A DNA stretch of 64,000 bases from JAFNAG01 sp963824985 (GCA_963824985.1 CAWGRQ010000040.1:1-64000), one strand, 5' to 3'; shown: positions 28,079-39,138, numbered from the stretch's first letter. Numbers and translations: made by a program. Notes: generated from the letters alone by a model not told the origin.

Positions 28079-29681
28079 GTGAATCCTAAACAACCTGCAT
28101 TATTGCTGCTTGCCTTCATTGTCTTGATGGCCGTGCCGGGCATGGGTCGACAATCGGTTCTCGATTACGGCAAGGTGGCCGACGCGCAGGAATCGGGACG
28201 CTATTCCGATGCCGAGAGCATGTTGAAATCTGCGATCGAGCAGGCGGAAAAGCTGGGCGATGAGCCATCGTTGAATCGCAGTCTTGAAGCTCTTGCGGGC
28301 CTGTACGAGGCGGAAGGCAAGTACAGGGAAGCCCTGCCTTTGTACCTCAGGGCTTTGGCCTTGCATGAAAAGCTCGCGGGGAGCGAATCCCCCGTCCTTT
28401 CCGGAAAGCTGGTCTGCATCGGCATTCTCTATCGAAAGCTCGGGATGTTGCCGGAATCAGAGCAGGCGTTGGACCGGGCATTCTGGACCTACCAGCGATC
28501 GGATCCACTCGACAAGTTGAGCGTACTGTCCCCGGCGGAAAGCCTTGCGATTCTTTATCGAAACATGGGCAAGTATGACGAGGCGGAGCAACTCTACTCC
28601 CTGATCCTCTCGATAGAAGAGAAGGCGCATGGAGCATCCAGCCTGGCAGTGGGAGGAACTCTGGCAAACCTGGCGGTACTCCTTCGTCATCAGGGCCGCT
28701 ACGCGGAAGCCGACGAAGCCTATGGGAAATCCCTGGCCATTCAGGTGCCGATCCTGGGCGCCGAGTCACCCGGACTGGCCATGACATATAACAATCGGGC
28801 GGTTCTGTACCTGCGAACAGGAGAGATTCGCGGAGGCCGAGAGTTTGGCGCAAACCGCTTTGGCCATCCAGGAGAAATCGCTGCCGCCCCGCCATCCCGA
28901 GATCGCGAGGACTCTGGACACTCTGGGCGGTGCGTACATGAATGAAGGGAAGTACGATCTCGCATTGTCATGTTATCAACAGGCGCTTGATATCCGGAGA
29001 GAGAGACTGGGCCCGGACCACTTCGACCTGGCACAGACCATCGCCAACCTCGGGTCGCTCTATGAAAGGCAGACAAAGTATGCCGAGGCGGAAGATATGT
29101 ACCGGCAAGCCGTCGCCATGCTGGAGAAAGTCCTGGCCCCCCAGCATCGGCTGATTGCATCGACAACCCAAAGACTGGCCGCCGTCCTGCGTATCGAGCG
29201 CAAATATGGCGAGGCCGAATCCCTATTCAAGCGGGCGCTTTCGATGCGTGAGGCGCTATTGGGGCGGGATCACCCGGAGGTGTCGCAGACCTTAAACAGC
29301 ATGGGAGTTCTCTACTCCCAATCCGGGAAATATCTCGAGGCCGAACAGTGCTATCAACGCGCTCTGGCGATCCGGGAGAAAGCCTTGGGTCCCCGGCATC
29401 CTGCGGTTGCTACGACGTTGCGAAATCTCGGCATCCTGTATCAGAGACAAAAGAAATTCAGCGATGCCGAGGAGTGCTTCCGCCGATCGCTGACGATCCG
29501 GGAAACGTCGCTGGGTCCCGACCACGCCGAAGTGGCCGTCATCCTTACGACCTACGCAAACCTCCTCCGCGCCCTCGACCGAACGGATGAAGCGGACAAG
29601 ATGGAAGCACGGGCACGCGCGATCGAAGCCCGGACGCGTGCAAAAAAGACCAATGATGTGCGTCCAGTGAAGGTTGCCTGA
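28079..29681 (+). CDS. secreted TPR (kinesin-light-chain type) protein, one frameshift
   Basis: GTG 28079 has a perfect AGGAGGAAGAAA site. A signal sequence (MNPKQPALLLLAFIVLMAVPGMG) is followed by about ten tandem TPRs of 42 residues, the kinesin-light-chain type: 'EIARTLDTLGGAYMNEGKYD', 'LAQTIANLGSLYERQTKY', 'AVATTLRNLGILYQRQKKF'. The first frame reads to about 28830 and the second frame continues from FAEAESLAQTALAI, so a one-base shift lies between 28820 and 28840. After correction the product is about 533 residues. Such repeats bind partner proteins. There is no operon partner. Confidence 0.82.
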
Positions 29682-30202
29682 AGACGATTCGGGCTCCTCT
29701 CTCCGGTTTCGCCGCTACGCTCGCGGAAAAATTGCCTGCCTCCGCCATGGCTCTGAAACCCCCGGAATAAATAAATTCTCCACACCTGAGGAGATCCGCT
29801 TTACCGGCATTCCGTGTTACAATGCCGGCCAACTCCCCCTTTGGAGACCCGGTGACGGGTCCTCTGTCCGTAGGTATGCCGGTCGGCACACAGATTCTTA
29901 TTGCGCTATCGTGAAGAGGAGGCGGCCGCTCTGGGGAAACAGGAGCGGACGGCCGGTAAATCCGCGGGCTTGATCGCCACCGGAAACCAAGTCGAAGTTC
30001 GTTCCATATTAATTGGCGCTGCGGATTAAGAATTTTGATAATGTGCGTCGATATGGCTGTGAGGTCCCAGGTCATGGTTGATTCCAGCATGCCGGATTGA
30101 CTTCCGGGCCGTTTCCGGAGCAAGCCGGGATGCAAGTTGGAGGATACGGAAACCCGGCATTTCTGGTGCCGTCGAAATCATCAACAATCCAAAGGAGACT
30201 GT
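29682..30202. other. intergenic, no gene seen
   Basis: About 520 bases. Frames here lack motifs. The sequence CGTGTTACAATGCCGGC near 29812 may serve as part of a promoter (TACAAT), and an analogous GTGTTACAATGGCCG occurs near 27975 upstream of the TPR gene. No terminator seen. Confidence 0.35.
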
Positions 30203-31114
30203 ATGCGAGGCAAGTGGCTTTGCGGGTTAGCGGTCGTGCTGCTGTGGAGCATTCGTGCGACGGCACAGGGACCGTCGTTGGCCGGGCAATGGAATTGGGG
30301 AGCGGGCGGCGGAATCACAGAAATCCGTGCCGATGGGACGGGGCGGGATGCGCGAGGCAACACACTGCAATGGACGGTGCGCGATGCTTCGGCGCGCATC
30401 TATGTGCTGCGCTGGAGCCATGGCTACACGGACACGATAACGTTGGCAGCCGACGGGATGTCGCTGTCCGGAGTGAATCAGCAGGGCCTCCGGTTTTCCG
30501 CCACACGGGTTGGCGGAACCCCCTCGCCGGCTCCTTCACCAGCGCCTGCCGGCGGAACAGCCCTTGTGGGCGAATGGAATTGGGGAGTGGGGGGTGGAAT
30601 CGTGGAAATCCGGCTGGACGGGACGGGCCGTGATGCGCGGGGCAATACCATGCGCTGGACAGTTCGCGATCCGGCTTCCCGCAGCTACGAGTTGCGCTGG
30701 AGTCACGGCTATACGGACACGGCGACGCTGTCTGCCGATGGCAATTCGCTGACTGTGGTCAATAACCAGGGGACACGTTTCACCGCGACCCGCCAGAGCG
30801 GCGGAAGCAACCGGCCTTTGGATTTGAACGGCAGCTGGGCCGGCGGGCAGCTGCACATATGGCAGGATGGCGCCGATGTGCTGGTAACGGCGACATGGAA
30901 AAGGGATGACGGGAAATACGTCATTTGGCGGGGCGAAGGCAGGCTGAACGGTGCGGTGATGGAGCTTCGGATCCGGTATTCCCCGATGACACATGGACCG
31001 GTGCCAGAGTGGCGAGGCAATCTGACGGCATCTGCCGACGGCAACACCCTGAACGCGGTCTATTCCATAAACGGCGCGCAGCGAGACACGCGGGTATACT
31101 CCCGGGACCGCTGA
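30203..31114 (+). CDS. secreted protein with a duplicated domain, unknown function
   Basis: The product is 303 residues. ATG 30203 follows AAAGGAGACTGT, and a signal peptide (MRGKWLCGLAVVLLWSIRATA) is present. Two near-identical modules of about 80 residues follow (about 25-105 and 122-200), each with GxWNWGxGGGIxEIRxDGTGRDARGNTxxWTVRD, an LRWSHGYTDT stretch and a final GxRFxATR. A proline linker (SPAPSPAPAGG) separates them. A third, different domain (about 212-300, LNGSWAGGQLHIWQDG, LNGAVMELRIRYSP) is like other secreted beta-sandwich proteins. Function is unknown; it could bind a surface polymer. The gene stands alone. Confidence 0.65.
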   Translation: MRGKWLCGLAVVLLWSIRATAQGPSLAGQWNWGAGGGITEIRADGTGRDARGNTLQWTVRDASARIYVLRWSHGYTDTITLAADGMSLSGVNQQGLRFSATRVGGTPSPAPSPAPAGGTALVGEWNWGVGGGIVEIRLDGTGRDARGNTMRWTVRDPASRSYELRWSHGYTDTATLSADGNSLTVVNNQGTRFTATRQSGGSNRPLDLNGSWAGGQLHIWQDGADVLVTATWKRDDGKYVIWRGEGRLNGAVMELRIRYSPMTHGPVPEWRGNLTASADGNTLNAVYSINGAQRDTRVYSRDR

Positions 31115-31491
31115 TTCGGTCCGGTTACCCAACGGGGCGGTAAAAGGGCTGCGCGTCCGCAGGCAGACTCCGAATCATGAACATCAGGCCTTCGCAGAAT
31201 TTCAGCAGGACCCGTCCGGAACTCGCCGGCTACAACCCGGACTCCTGATTGATTTCGTCTAGCAGCCACTTGGGGAGAGGAGTCTTGGTATCGGCGCTCC
31301 TCAGGGTCTTCTGGCGCAGCTTTTCCATCTTGGCTTGGTATTTTGCCGTGTTCCCCCTGGCCTTGTAAATTTGAGCCGAATAAGGAAGAGACGCCGTCGC
31401 TACCACCTCGTTACCTGTTTCCTCGGCCGGGGAAACCACCAGACATTGATTGACCTGGCCCTGAGGGAATATATCGACGCCGCTTCCGGAC
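31115..31491. other. intergenic before the PadR operator
   Basis: About 375 bases. A 97-residue minus-strand frame (31230-31523) ends in KMEKLRQKTLRSADTKTPLP but its start runs through the operator palindromes; I could not recognise it and did not call it as a gene. Confidence 0.35.
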
Positions 31492-31530
31492 ATTGTAGAC
31501 CTTCTACAATATGTTGTTGACATTCGACAA
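31492..31530 (+). promoter_or_regulatory. double operator for the PadR/permease unit
   Basis: A perfect inverted repeat ATTGTAGA-CCT-TCTACAAT lies at 31492-31510, and a second related one TTGTTGA-CAT-TCGACAA at 31514-31530. Both fit TTGTNGA-N3-TCNACAA. They sit 46 bases upstream of the PadR start, as expected for autoregulation by a PadR dimer. Confidence 0.65.
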
Positions 31531-31575
31531 TAATGAGGATACGATCGTCTTGTCGCTCAGACGAAACGAACAACC

Positions 31576-31908
31576 ATGACCAAAACAAGCGCCGGTCTTT
31601 TGCAGGGAACGCTCGATCTGCTGATACTCAAGACGCTCGCGCCTGGTCCGATGCACGGATGGGGCATCTCGCAGCGCATCCGCCAGATATCCGCGGAATT
31701 CCTCCGCGTCAACCAGGGATCGCTCTATCCGGCCCTCCACCGCATGGAGCTCAAAGGCTGGATCGTTTCGGAGGAAGGACTCACCGAGACGCGCCGCCGC
31801 GTTCGTTTCTACCGCCTCACGGCCGCCGGACGGCGGCGCCTGGGGGAGGAAATGCGCGACTGGGACCAGATGGTGGTTGCGATCGGGAGCGTCCTGAAAG
31901 CCACGTGA
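31576..31908 (+). CDS. PadR-family transcriptional regulator
   Basis: The product is 110 residues with the PadR winged helix: LLQGTLDLLILKTLAPGPMH, GWGISQRIRQIS, then the recognition helix and wing VNQGSLYPALHRMELKGWI and TETRRRVRFYRLTAAGRRRL, and a short C-terminal dimer helix. This compact class (PadR-s2) is nearly always encoded beside an ABC permease of the ADOP/MacB kind in Acidobacteriota. Operators of the expected dyad form lie just upstream. It probably represses this unit and is relieved by a drug- or stress-type ligand. The ligand is unknown. Confidence 0.93.
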   Translation: MTKTSAGLLQGTLDLLILKTLAPGPMHGWGISQRIRQISAEFLRVNQGSLYPALHRMELKGWIVSEEGLTETRRRVRFYRLTAAGRRRLGEEMRDWDQMVVAIGSVLKAT

Positions 31909-31965
31909 GCGAATCGGGCGGGCAAGCGGCTCCATAGTCGGATGGTCGAGCTTTGGGGAGGGACC

Positions 31966-34579
31966 ATGATCGGTTCTGGCATCCGCAAGCTGCTGGCCCG
32001 ATTCTCCCGGGCCCGCATAGAGGAGCAGACGGAGGACGAGATCCGCTTCCATCTGGAAATGGAAGCACAGGCGAACCAGGCCGGAGGCATGACCGCCGAA
32101 GATGCGCGCCGCGCTGCACGGATGGATTTCGGCGGCGAGGAACAGACACGCGAAACGGTGCGCGACGTCTACGCCACCTTCCTGGATTCGCTGCTGCAGG
32201 ATATCCGCTACGCCCTGCGCGTGTTCCGCCGCAATCGCGGATTCACGCTGGCCGCGATCATTACGCTCGCCCTGGGCATCAGCGCCGCAACCAGCATTTT
32301 CAGCGTCGTCGATGCGACGCTCTTCCGCCCGCTTCCCTACCCCCAGCCCGACAGGCTCGTTCGCATCATGGGCTGGTCCCCGGAAAAAGCCAGCTATTAT
32401 GAAGGGGTTTCCAAGGACTATTTCGCCGCCTTCCGCGAGGCGCAGTCGTTCGAAAGCGTGTCGATGTATACATGGTATCCCTCCCTGCCGATCCTGTACA
32501 ATCCCGGCGGCGCGGAGAACGTCGTCGGCGCCACCGCATCGCCCAATCTCCTGCGCACTCTTGCAGCGCCGGTGTTGTATGGGCGCGATTTCCGTCCCGA
32601 AGAGGAAACGTACGGCAACGACAAGGTAGTCATGCTGACCTATGGCGCCTGGCAAAAGAGGTTCGGCGGCGACCGCAACGTGATCGGCCGCAACCTGCCG
32701 TTTGCGGACGGGCAGCGGACGATCATCGGCGTTCTGCCGGCCGACTTCCGATATCCCTCGCTCCTATCGGCCTTCATGCCGGAGATGTTGATCCCGTTTC
32801 CGGTTGACTGGACGCGGTCGTCATCCGATCCCGCCTACTATCTGCTCGCACGGCTGGGACCGGGAATCCGGCTGAGCGAGGCTCAGGCCGAGGTGAACTT
32901 GATCTCCAGCCGGAATAATCAAAGTCTGCCACAAGACAAGCGCGTCAGTTTCAGGCTCCTGCCGCTGCAGGAGCACCTGGTGAAGTATAAACGGACGGTC
33001 CTGCTCCTGCTGTTCGGCGCGATCATGTACCTCCCGCTCATCGGCTGCCTCAACATATCGAACATGCTGCTTGCCCGGGGACTCGCGCGCCGGCAGGAGC
33101 TCGGAATTCGCATCGCGCTCGGCGCCGGCCGGCCGAGACTGGCCAGACAGCTGCTGACGGAAAGCCTGCTCCTCTCGATTTCGGGCGGGGTTTTGGGCGT
33201 GCTGTTGTCTTTCTGGATGCTTCCGCTGCTCTTGGCGCAACTCCCTTCCACGCTTCGGCTGGGCCTCAACGATATCGCCATCGATGGACGGGTGCTGCTG
33301 TTCTCGCTGGGTCTGACCCTCGCGGCGACTCTCATTCACGGCCTGTGGCCGGCCTGGTCCGGATCGCGCACCGACATCGCAGGGTTCCTGAGAAAAGGCG
33401 ATTCCCGCGGCGGGCGGGGCGGAGCGGGAGGATTCAAGCCCGCATTGCTGGTCGCAGAATCGGCGCTCGCGATGGTCCTTCTCGTCGGCGCCGGGCTGCT
33501 GATCAACAGCTTCCTGCGCCTGGAAGCCCTGCCCGTGGGTTTTCAAACCGACAATCTGTGCCGGATCAGTTTCTACCTCCCGGAGAGACGCTATCCGGGC
33601 ATTGAAAGCGTCGTTGACTTCCAGCGGAACATGAGCGACCGCATCCGCGGGATCGCAGGTGTGGCGGAAGTTGCGGCAGTGGACTATCCGCCGCTGCGCG
33701 GGGATATGATCGGCGCGCCGGTCATTGTTCCGGAGTCCCGAAGTGCAGCGCCTCGACCTGCGCCATGTCAGCGCCGGTTACTTCGCCGTGATCGGCATGA
33801 ACTGCACTTCCGGACGCCTGTTCACGGCCCAGGAGGAAGCATCCGTTCCTCGCGTAGCCGTGATCAACGCCAGCATGGCCCGGCGCTACTGGCCGGGGAT
33901 GAGCCCGCTGGGCCGGATTATTGTCGTGGACAAGAATTGGCCGGTGCAGATCGTCGGTATTGTGCAGGACGTACGGGAAAAATCCGTCCAGGAGGACCCG
34001 CAGCCGGGCGTCTACGTCCCGCTGGGAGATCCGGGCTATCCAAAGCTGCGAAACCTGACGTTCGTCATCCGGACCGCGACCGGCAATCCGGCGGTTTATC
34101 GCGCAATTGCCGAGCAGGCCAGGGCCGCCGACATCCGGCAGGTGATCGAGGTGACCAGGTACAGCGACGCCGTCGCCTTCCGTTCGCCGCGCTTCTACGC
34201 CATCCTCTTCGGAATCTGCTCCGCGTTCGCCGTCACCCTGGTCGGCATAGGGATTGCCGGGATCACGGCGTACAGCGTCTCGCAGCGGACCTTCGAGATC
34301 GGCGTGCGCCTGGCCCTCGGCGCCAGGCCCCGCCAGGTGATTTTCATGTTCATGCGGCGATCGGTTTTCGCGGTGGCGGCAGGCCTTGTTGCCGGCGCTG
34401 CCGCAGCCCTGTTCGTGACGCGCATGCTCGCCGACCTCCTGTTCGGAGTCAAGCCGAAGGACCCGCTCACATTCACGGCTACACTGGTATTCTTTCTTGC
34501 CATTGCTTCCGCAGCAGCCTACCTGCCGGCTCGAAACGCAACCCGCGTCGACCCCATGACCGCCTTGCGCACCGAATAA
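31966..34579 (+). CDS. ADOP-type ABC transporter permease (MacB/FtsX-like), one frameshift
   Basis: This large permease starts at ATG 31966 (GGGAGGGACC upstream). The N-terminal cytoplasmic segment (EEQTEDEIRFHLEMEAQ) precedes a first MacB-type half with an N-terminal helix (FTLAAIITLALGISAATSIF), a periplasmic domain, and three helices (about 32980-33360). The second half ends with three helices and the typical MTALRTE. Translation shifts frame at about 33728-33745 (VIVPE to RSPEVQRLDLRHVSAG), which is probably an error or recent mutation. Corrected, it is about 870 residues. ADOP proteins are orphan permeases without an adjacent ATPase. Function (efflux, lipid or peptide transport) is unknown. 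It is co-transcribed with the PadR gene. Confidence 0.9.
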
Positions 34580-34902
34580 GGGCCGGAATCATTCAGCTCC
34601 CGCACAAAAACCAGCGGCATTGGGCTGAAGCCCGCGGCTACAGGAAATCTCCACCTTCCGAGGAGCGCAGCATTCATGTGGCGGCGGAATAACACCGACG
34701 GACACCGACCGGAGTGGGTGGGTGATTATATTCTTGAAATGGCGATTGGGGGTGGCTAGAGTCGCGATTTGACACGGATTAACTGTGGATAAGATACGGC
34801 GACGTGATGACTGCGGCAGGCCGATGCGGGTCTTCGGATAATACCACCCGCACCTTTACGGTCGCGGCGCTGAACGACATTATGAGGTGACAAGGGCGAG
34901 CT
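34580..34902. other. intergenic
   Basis: About 320 bases, no gene. TTGACA at about 34769 and TAAGAT about 15 bases later are a possible promoter of the downstream propeller protein, but the spacing is short. No other element recognised. Confidence 0.35.
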
Positions 34903-37278
34903 ATGACAAACACACGATATTTCACGGGGTTTCGAGTTGCAGTGATCCTATCGATCCCATTGCTGCTGGCTCTTTCGGCTCTCTCCCAGGGGCCCGGGCA
35001 GACCGGTGATCCCAGGGTGCCCGGGTTCGAAAGGCACTGGGCGATGGCTCAGAATTCACCGTCGAAGGGGCTTCGCTGGCAGTCCCTCGGGCCCACGAAC
35101 TCGAGCGGACGGCTCGCCGATGTGGATGTCGCCAAAATGAAGGGCAAAACGCGGGCCATCTACGTGGCTGCCGGGTCCGGCGGGCTGTGGAAGACCGAGA
35201 ACGAGGGCGTCACCTGGACGCCTGTCTTCGAACAGGGCGCGTCGACATCCATCGGGGACGTCGCCGTTGCGCCGTCGAATCCCGATATCGTCTGGATCGG
35301 GACGGGCGAGGCCAACATCCTGCGCGGCGCCACCGCCGGCGCCGGCGTCTACAAGTCAACGGACGCGGGCAAGACCTGGCAGCACATGGGGCTCTCTGGC
35401 ACGCGCACGGTCGGGAGGATCGTAATCCACCCGGCGGACCCAAATACCGTTTATGTCGCCGCCTCGGGAAACGAGTGGACCGAAAGCCAGGAGCGGGGCG
35501 TTTATAAAACCACCGACGGCGGGCGCACCTGGAACCGGATCCTGTTCGTCAACCCCATGACCGGCGCGATCGACCTGCAGATGGATCCATCCGACCCGAA
35601 CACGCTGTATGCCGCGACCTGGCAGCGGGCGCGCATGCCGTGGAGCGACCCGCGCAACGAACCCGGCTACACGGGGAGCGGGATCCACAAAACCACCGAC
35701 GGCGGACGGACCTGGACGCCGATCAATGACGGCCTGCCGGCCGCCCAGTTCCGGGGCCGCATCGGCGTCGGCATCGCCCGCAGCAATCCCAATGTCCTGT
35801 ACGCGTTCGTCGACAACTACGAAGTCGCGCGCAAGGCGGGAGCCGAAGAGCGCGACGCTTACGGGCGCCCGAAGGTCGACGTCATCAAGGGCGCCACGGT
35901 CTATCGCTCGTCCGATAAAGCCCGCACGTGGCAGCAGGTCAGCGCGGCCGGCAAGCAGATGGAAGACGTCGCCAGCACGTACGGATGGGTCTTCGGGCAA
36001 ATCCGCGTCGACTTGAACGACGAGAACAGGGTCTACATGCTCGGAGTTCAGTCCTGGGTTTCTACCGATGGGGCGAAGTCCTTTACCATGATAAGAAAGA
36101 GCAGCGGGGACAATCACGCGCTGTGGATCGATCCGGAGAATTCGTCCTCCCTGATCGACGGGGACGATTACGGGCTCGGCATCTCTTACGACAAGGGGGT
36201 GACCTGGAGGCGCTTCAGCGCGGTCTTCCCGGCAGCGGGCGTCGCCAACATCCCCGTGGCGCAGTTCTACAACGTCGCGTATGACATGGGGACGCCGTTC
36301 AAGGTCTATGGGTCGACGCAGGACAGCGGCAGCAAGCGCGGCGTGGTCGACCTGAGCCTGGGGCTCGACAAGATCCCGGCCGTTGCCTGGGAGGGCGCGC
36401 CCGGGGGAGAGGGGAGCTGTCACGCCGTCGATCCGACCAACCCCAACATCGTGTACGCCGCGGGATTTTACGGTTCTCTCACCAGGACCGATTACTCGGC
36501 GCCGGCTACGCCGGGGCGAGGCGGGAGGGGTTCGCGTCCGGCTTCCAAGGCGATCCGGCCGCAACCCGGACCGGGCGAGCCGCCGCTGCGCGGGCAGTGG
36601 ATCGCCCCGTTCATTCTCTCCCCGCATGACTCCAACGTCATCTACTTCGGCGCGCAGTACCTCTTCCGCTCGCCGGACCGGGGCGACACCTGGCAGCGGA
36701 TCAGCCCGGATCTCACGGGGAACGATCCGAAGAAGCTGGGCGACATCCAATACCAGACAATCGTCACGATCTCGGAGTCGCCGAAGCGCGCCGGTCTCCT
36801 GTACGTGGGCACGGATGACGGGAAAGCCCACGTCACGCGCGACGGAGGCAAGACCTGGACGGATCTGACCTCGAAATTCCCGCAGCGGAAATGGGTGTCA
36901 CGAGTCGTGGCATCGGCCTTCGACGAGGGTACGGTGTACCTCGCGCAGAACGGCAGGACGGATGACGATTATCTTCCCTATGTGTGGAAGTCTGCCGACT
37001 ACGGCAAGACGTGGAAAAACATCACGTCGAACCTTCCCACGGGGCCGGTCAATGCGCTCCGCGAAGACCCGTCGAATCCCAATGTGATCTATGCGGGCAC
37101 GGACGTCGGGGTGTATGTGTCGACCAACGGCGGTGAGAGCTGGTCCGTCCTCGGAGCCGGGCTGCCGTCCACCTTCGTGTTCGACATGATCGTGCATCCG
37201 CGCGACAAGATCCTCGTGGCCGCGACCTATGGCCGCGGCATGTGGGCGCTGGACGTGGCGTCGCTCCAGACCCGGTAA
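34903..37278 (+). CDS. secreted VPS10/BNR propeller protein (sortilin- or sialidase-like)
   Basis: The product is 791 residues with a signal sequence (AVILSIPLLLALSALS). It consists of many propeller blades with BNR/Asp-box elements: YKSTDAGKTWQHM, YKTTDGGRTWNRI, HKTTDGGRTWTPI and VSTNGGESW, each S/T-x-D-x-G-x-T-W, and 'PSNPDIVWIGTGEANI'. VPS10-type propellers are common in Acidobacteriota, where they are thought to be exported binding proteins or exo-type glycosidases. No catalytic pair of Asp/Glu could be picked out. It is not fused to a peptidase. It stands alone between the permease unit and an intergenic hairpin. Confidence 0.88.
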   Translation: MTNTRYFTGFRVAVILSIPLLLALSALSQGPGQTGDPRVPGFERHWAMAQNSPSKGLRWQSLGPTNSSGRLADVDVAKMKGKTRAIYVAAGSGGLWKTENEGVTWTPVFEQGASTSIGDVAVAPSNPDIVWIGTGEANILRGATAGAGVYKSTDAGKTWQHMGLSGTRTVGRIVIHPADPNTVYVAASGNEWTESQERGVYKTTDGGRTWNRILFVNPMTGAIDLQMDPSDPNTLYAATWQRARMPWSDPRNEPGYTGSGIHKTTDGGRTWTPINDGLPAAQFRGRIGVGIARSNPNVLYAFVDNYEVARKAGAEERDAYGRPKVDVIKGATVYRSSDKARTWQQVSAAGKQMEDVASTYGWVFGQIRVDLNDENRVYMLGVQSWVSTDGAKSFTMIRKSSGDNHALWIDPENSSSLIDGDDYGLGISYDKGVTWRRFSAVFPAAGVANIPVAQFYNVAYDMGTPFKVYGSTQDSGSKRGVVDLSLGLDKIPAVAWEGAPGGEGSCHAVDPTNPNIVYAAGFYGSLTRTDYSAPATPGRGGRGSRPASKAIRPQPGPGEPPLRGQWIAPFILSPHDSNVIYFGAQYLFRSPDRGDTWQRISPDLTGNDPKKLGDIQYQTIVTISESPKRAGLLYVGTDDGKAHVTRDGGKTWTDLTSKFPQRKWVSRVVASAFDEGTVYLAQNGRTDDDYLPYVWKSADYGKTWKNITSNLPTGPVNALREDPSNPNVIYAGTDVGVYVSTNGGESWSVLGAGLPSTFVFDMIVHPRDKILVAATYGRGMWALDVASLQTR

Positions 37279-37296
37279 CAGGCTGAAAAACAAAAT

Positions 37297-37430
37297 ATCA
37301 CCGCAGAGGGCGCAGAGACCGCGACCATAAAGGTTTTGAGTACGGGAGAGGAAGCGGCATTTGATCTCAATCCGGCAAAGTTATCCGTTGAATATCAGTT
37401 CTCTGCGTGTTCTGCGATCTCTGCGGTGAT
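37297..37430. repeat. intergenic inverted repeat ('ATCACCGCAGAG' type)
   Basis: ATCACCGCAGAGGGCGCAGA at 37297-37316 is inverted in TCTGCGATCTCTGCGGTGAT at 37411-37430, with a 5'-extended arm CTCTGCGTGT. It may act as a transcription end after the propeller gene or as a small mobile repeat. It shares the CTCTGCG motif with other intergenic repeats but no second copy was seen here. Confidence 0.55.
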
Positions 37431-37959
37431 CCTTTTGATCATCACGTAATGGTACAGGAGCCTCCGCTCTAAGTCCACGATCCGGGCCCTCACGCGGACG
37501 GACACTGACGGACGCCGGCGTCCGCGTTTTGTAGCAAATACGAAACAAAATTCATATCATGAGCAAGTTACTGGCCGCGGTTGCTGCGTATCAGTGATAG
37601 ATTCTTTATCTGTGACTTCTTTGCCTTTTGCAAAGAAGAAGTGACAGAATCAGGTCGCGATTTTGTCATAGGCTCTGGCAAAGTCGTGTTCTCGAAGATA
37701 GAGAGCCGTGCCATGACTCTTCTTCCTTCAGGACGGCCACCCACATGCGGCGTTCGTCCAGCTTTTCGACCCGTGGTCCGCGAAAATCCGAAATAGCCTC
37801 GGAATACTGTGAAGCCGATCACTTCCAGTAATGTCCTTTCTCTCGTTCCGACCCTGCATGGGCTTCGGTATTCGCCCATTTCGCATTGAGAGCCATTGAT
37901 TCCGGGGGTCGAGACACATGTGGCGGGAGATTTCAGCATCAGAATGCAGCCGACGACAA
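37431..37959. other. intergenic, unassigned
   Basis: About 530 bases to the transposase remnant. A 123-residue minus frame (37568-37939) has no recognisable motif and no ribosome site. It may be part of the flanking element. Confidence 0.35.
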
Positions 37960-39060
37960 CTACGCGGCCAGCCGGTAATCGTGATGTAAACCGTTCAACA
38001 CAGGGATCGCCACAAGCCGGCCGCCCGCTGGCTTCGGCCCAGCCAACACTGGATCAGGATCCGGTATCCCGTTCAACCCTTGATGAACGCGGCCATGGTT
38101 GTACCAGTTTACGAATTCCGTTAAGAACACACCGAAGATGCGCTTCATTCCAGATCAGCAATCGGTCGAGACATTCCCGGCGCAAGCGTTCCTATCAGCC
38201 GCTCAATATGAGCAGCCGCATTAGGCAGCGCCATATGGAATAGAAATTCCTCGTATGCCCATCTCCTGCAAGAGCCACACATCGAATGCTGATCGACACG
38301 ATACCGTCTTCCCTGTCATTTTCAACTCGGAGGGACCTGCCGAATTGCCCAAATTTCCCGTCATTGTCGTGAAGCAGGAACTTGGGTTGCTCCTCGAAGC
38401 AGGCGTTCCTGAATTTGTTGTTTCGTCCACTCGAGGGTTGGATAATCGGTTACATGCAGGTGTAATGACCTTTCGATTGGCCATCTCCATGACGACGAAC
38501 ACATAAAGGACCTGAAACCCAACCGTGTGCTGCACAAAGAAGTCACAGGACCACATGGCCTGGGCCTGGTTCTTCAAAAAGCTTCTCCAGGCTTGGGAAT
38601 CTGTCGGTCCCGGACGCCTTTTGACCATGTATCTCCGGACGGTCGAGCAGGCGTGGCAAATACCGAACTTCACCTCCAACTCCAAGGCGATGCGATCCTC
38701 CCCGTACTCGGGATGATCGGAGGATATCCGCCGGATGAAGTCGATGTGTTCATTAGGAATGGCGGGTCTGCCTGGCCTGTTCTGGGACTTCCTCCGCCAG
38801 AACTCGCGAAACTTCCTCTCACGCCATCGAATCACAGTCTCTGGTTTTACGAGGATCAACTCCGATCTCCAGTCTCTCCAGATCTTTGAGAGCAACGACC
38901 AGAATAGACGGTCCCTGTTTCTCAGCAAGGGCTTCTTCGACTTGCGCTTGTACACGGCGAGCTGCTGTCGTAAGCGCGAGAATCCGCACCCAGGCCGCCC
39001 GGTCCAGCCATGCGAAAACTGCCAAGTTTAGAGATTGCAGGACCACCATCATGAGCAGAA
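37960..39060 (-). pseudogene. IS481/IS3-type integrase transposase, decayed
   Basis: Joined frames give a nearly complete DDE integrase: N-terminus near 39060 (LAVFAWLDRAAWVRILAL), then RLFWSLLSKIWRDWRSELIL, HTH part RPAIPNEHIDFIRRISSDHP, the first Asp in AQAMWSCDFFVQHTVGFQVL, the second near LLHDNDGKFG, and the C-terminal LTEFVNWYNHGRVHQGL, PVLAGPKPAGGRLVAIPVLN. At least three frameshifts lie at about 38960, 38460 and 38150. A truncated relative (N-terminus only) lies at 24700-24935. It is inactive as written. Confidence 0.8.
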
Positions 39061-39138
39061 TCTTCATGCCTGCAGGATGGATCTCCGGAACTCGAAAATC
39101 CAATGAAATCAGTCAGGACGAAGTTTTCGCGGAGCACG

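Noticed and set aside
27600..28143. Long frames with repeated RPCVLASL or DARTQGRK units
   Set aside because: They are translations of the GTCCTTGC octamer and the CGCAAAG-type stem of R2, not proteins.
31230..31523. 97-residue minus-strand ORF next to the PadR gene
   Set aside because: Its start lies in the operator palindromes and there is no ribosome site or family match. Kept as unassigned.
35356..36831. 491-residue minus-strand frame over the VPS10/BNR protein
   Set aside because: Antisense shadow of a repetitive GC-rich gene; no motifs or start site.
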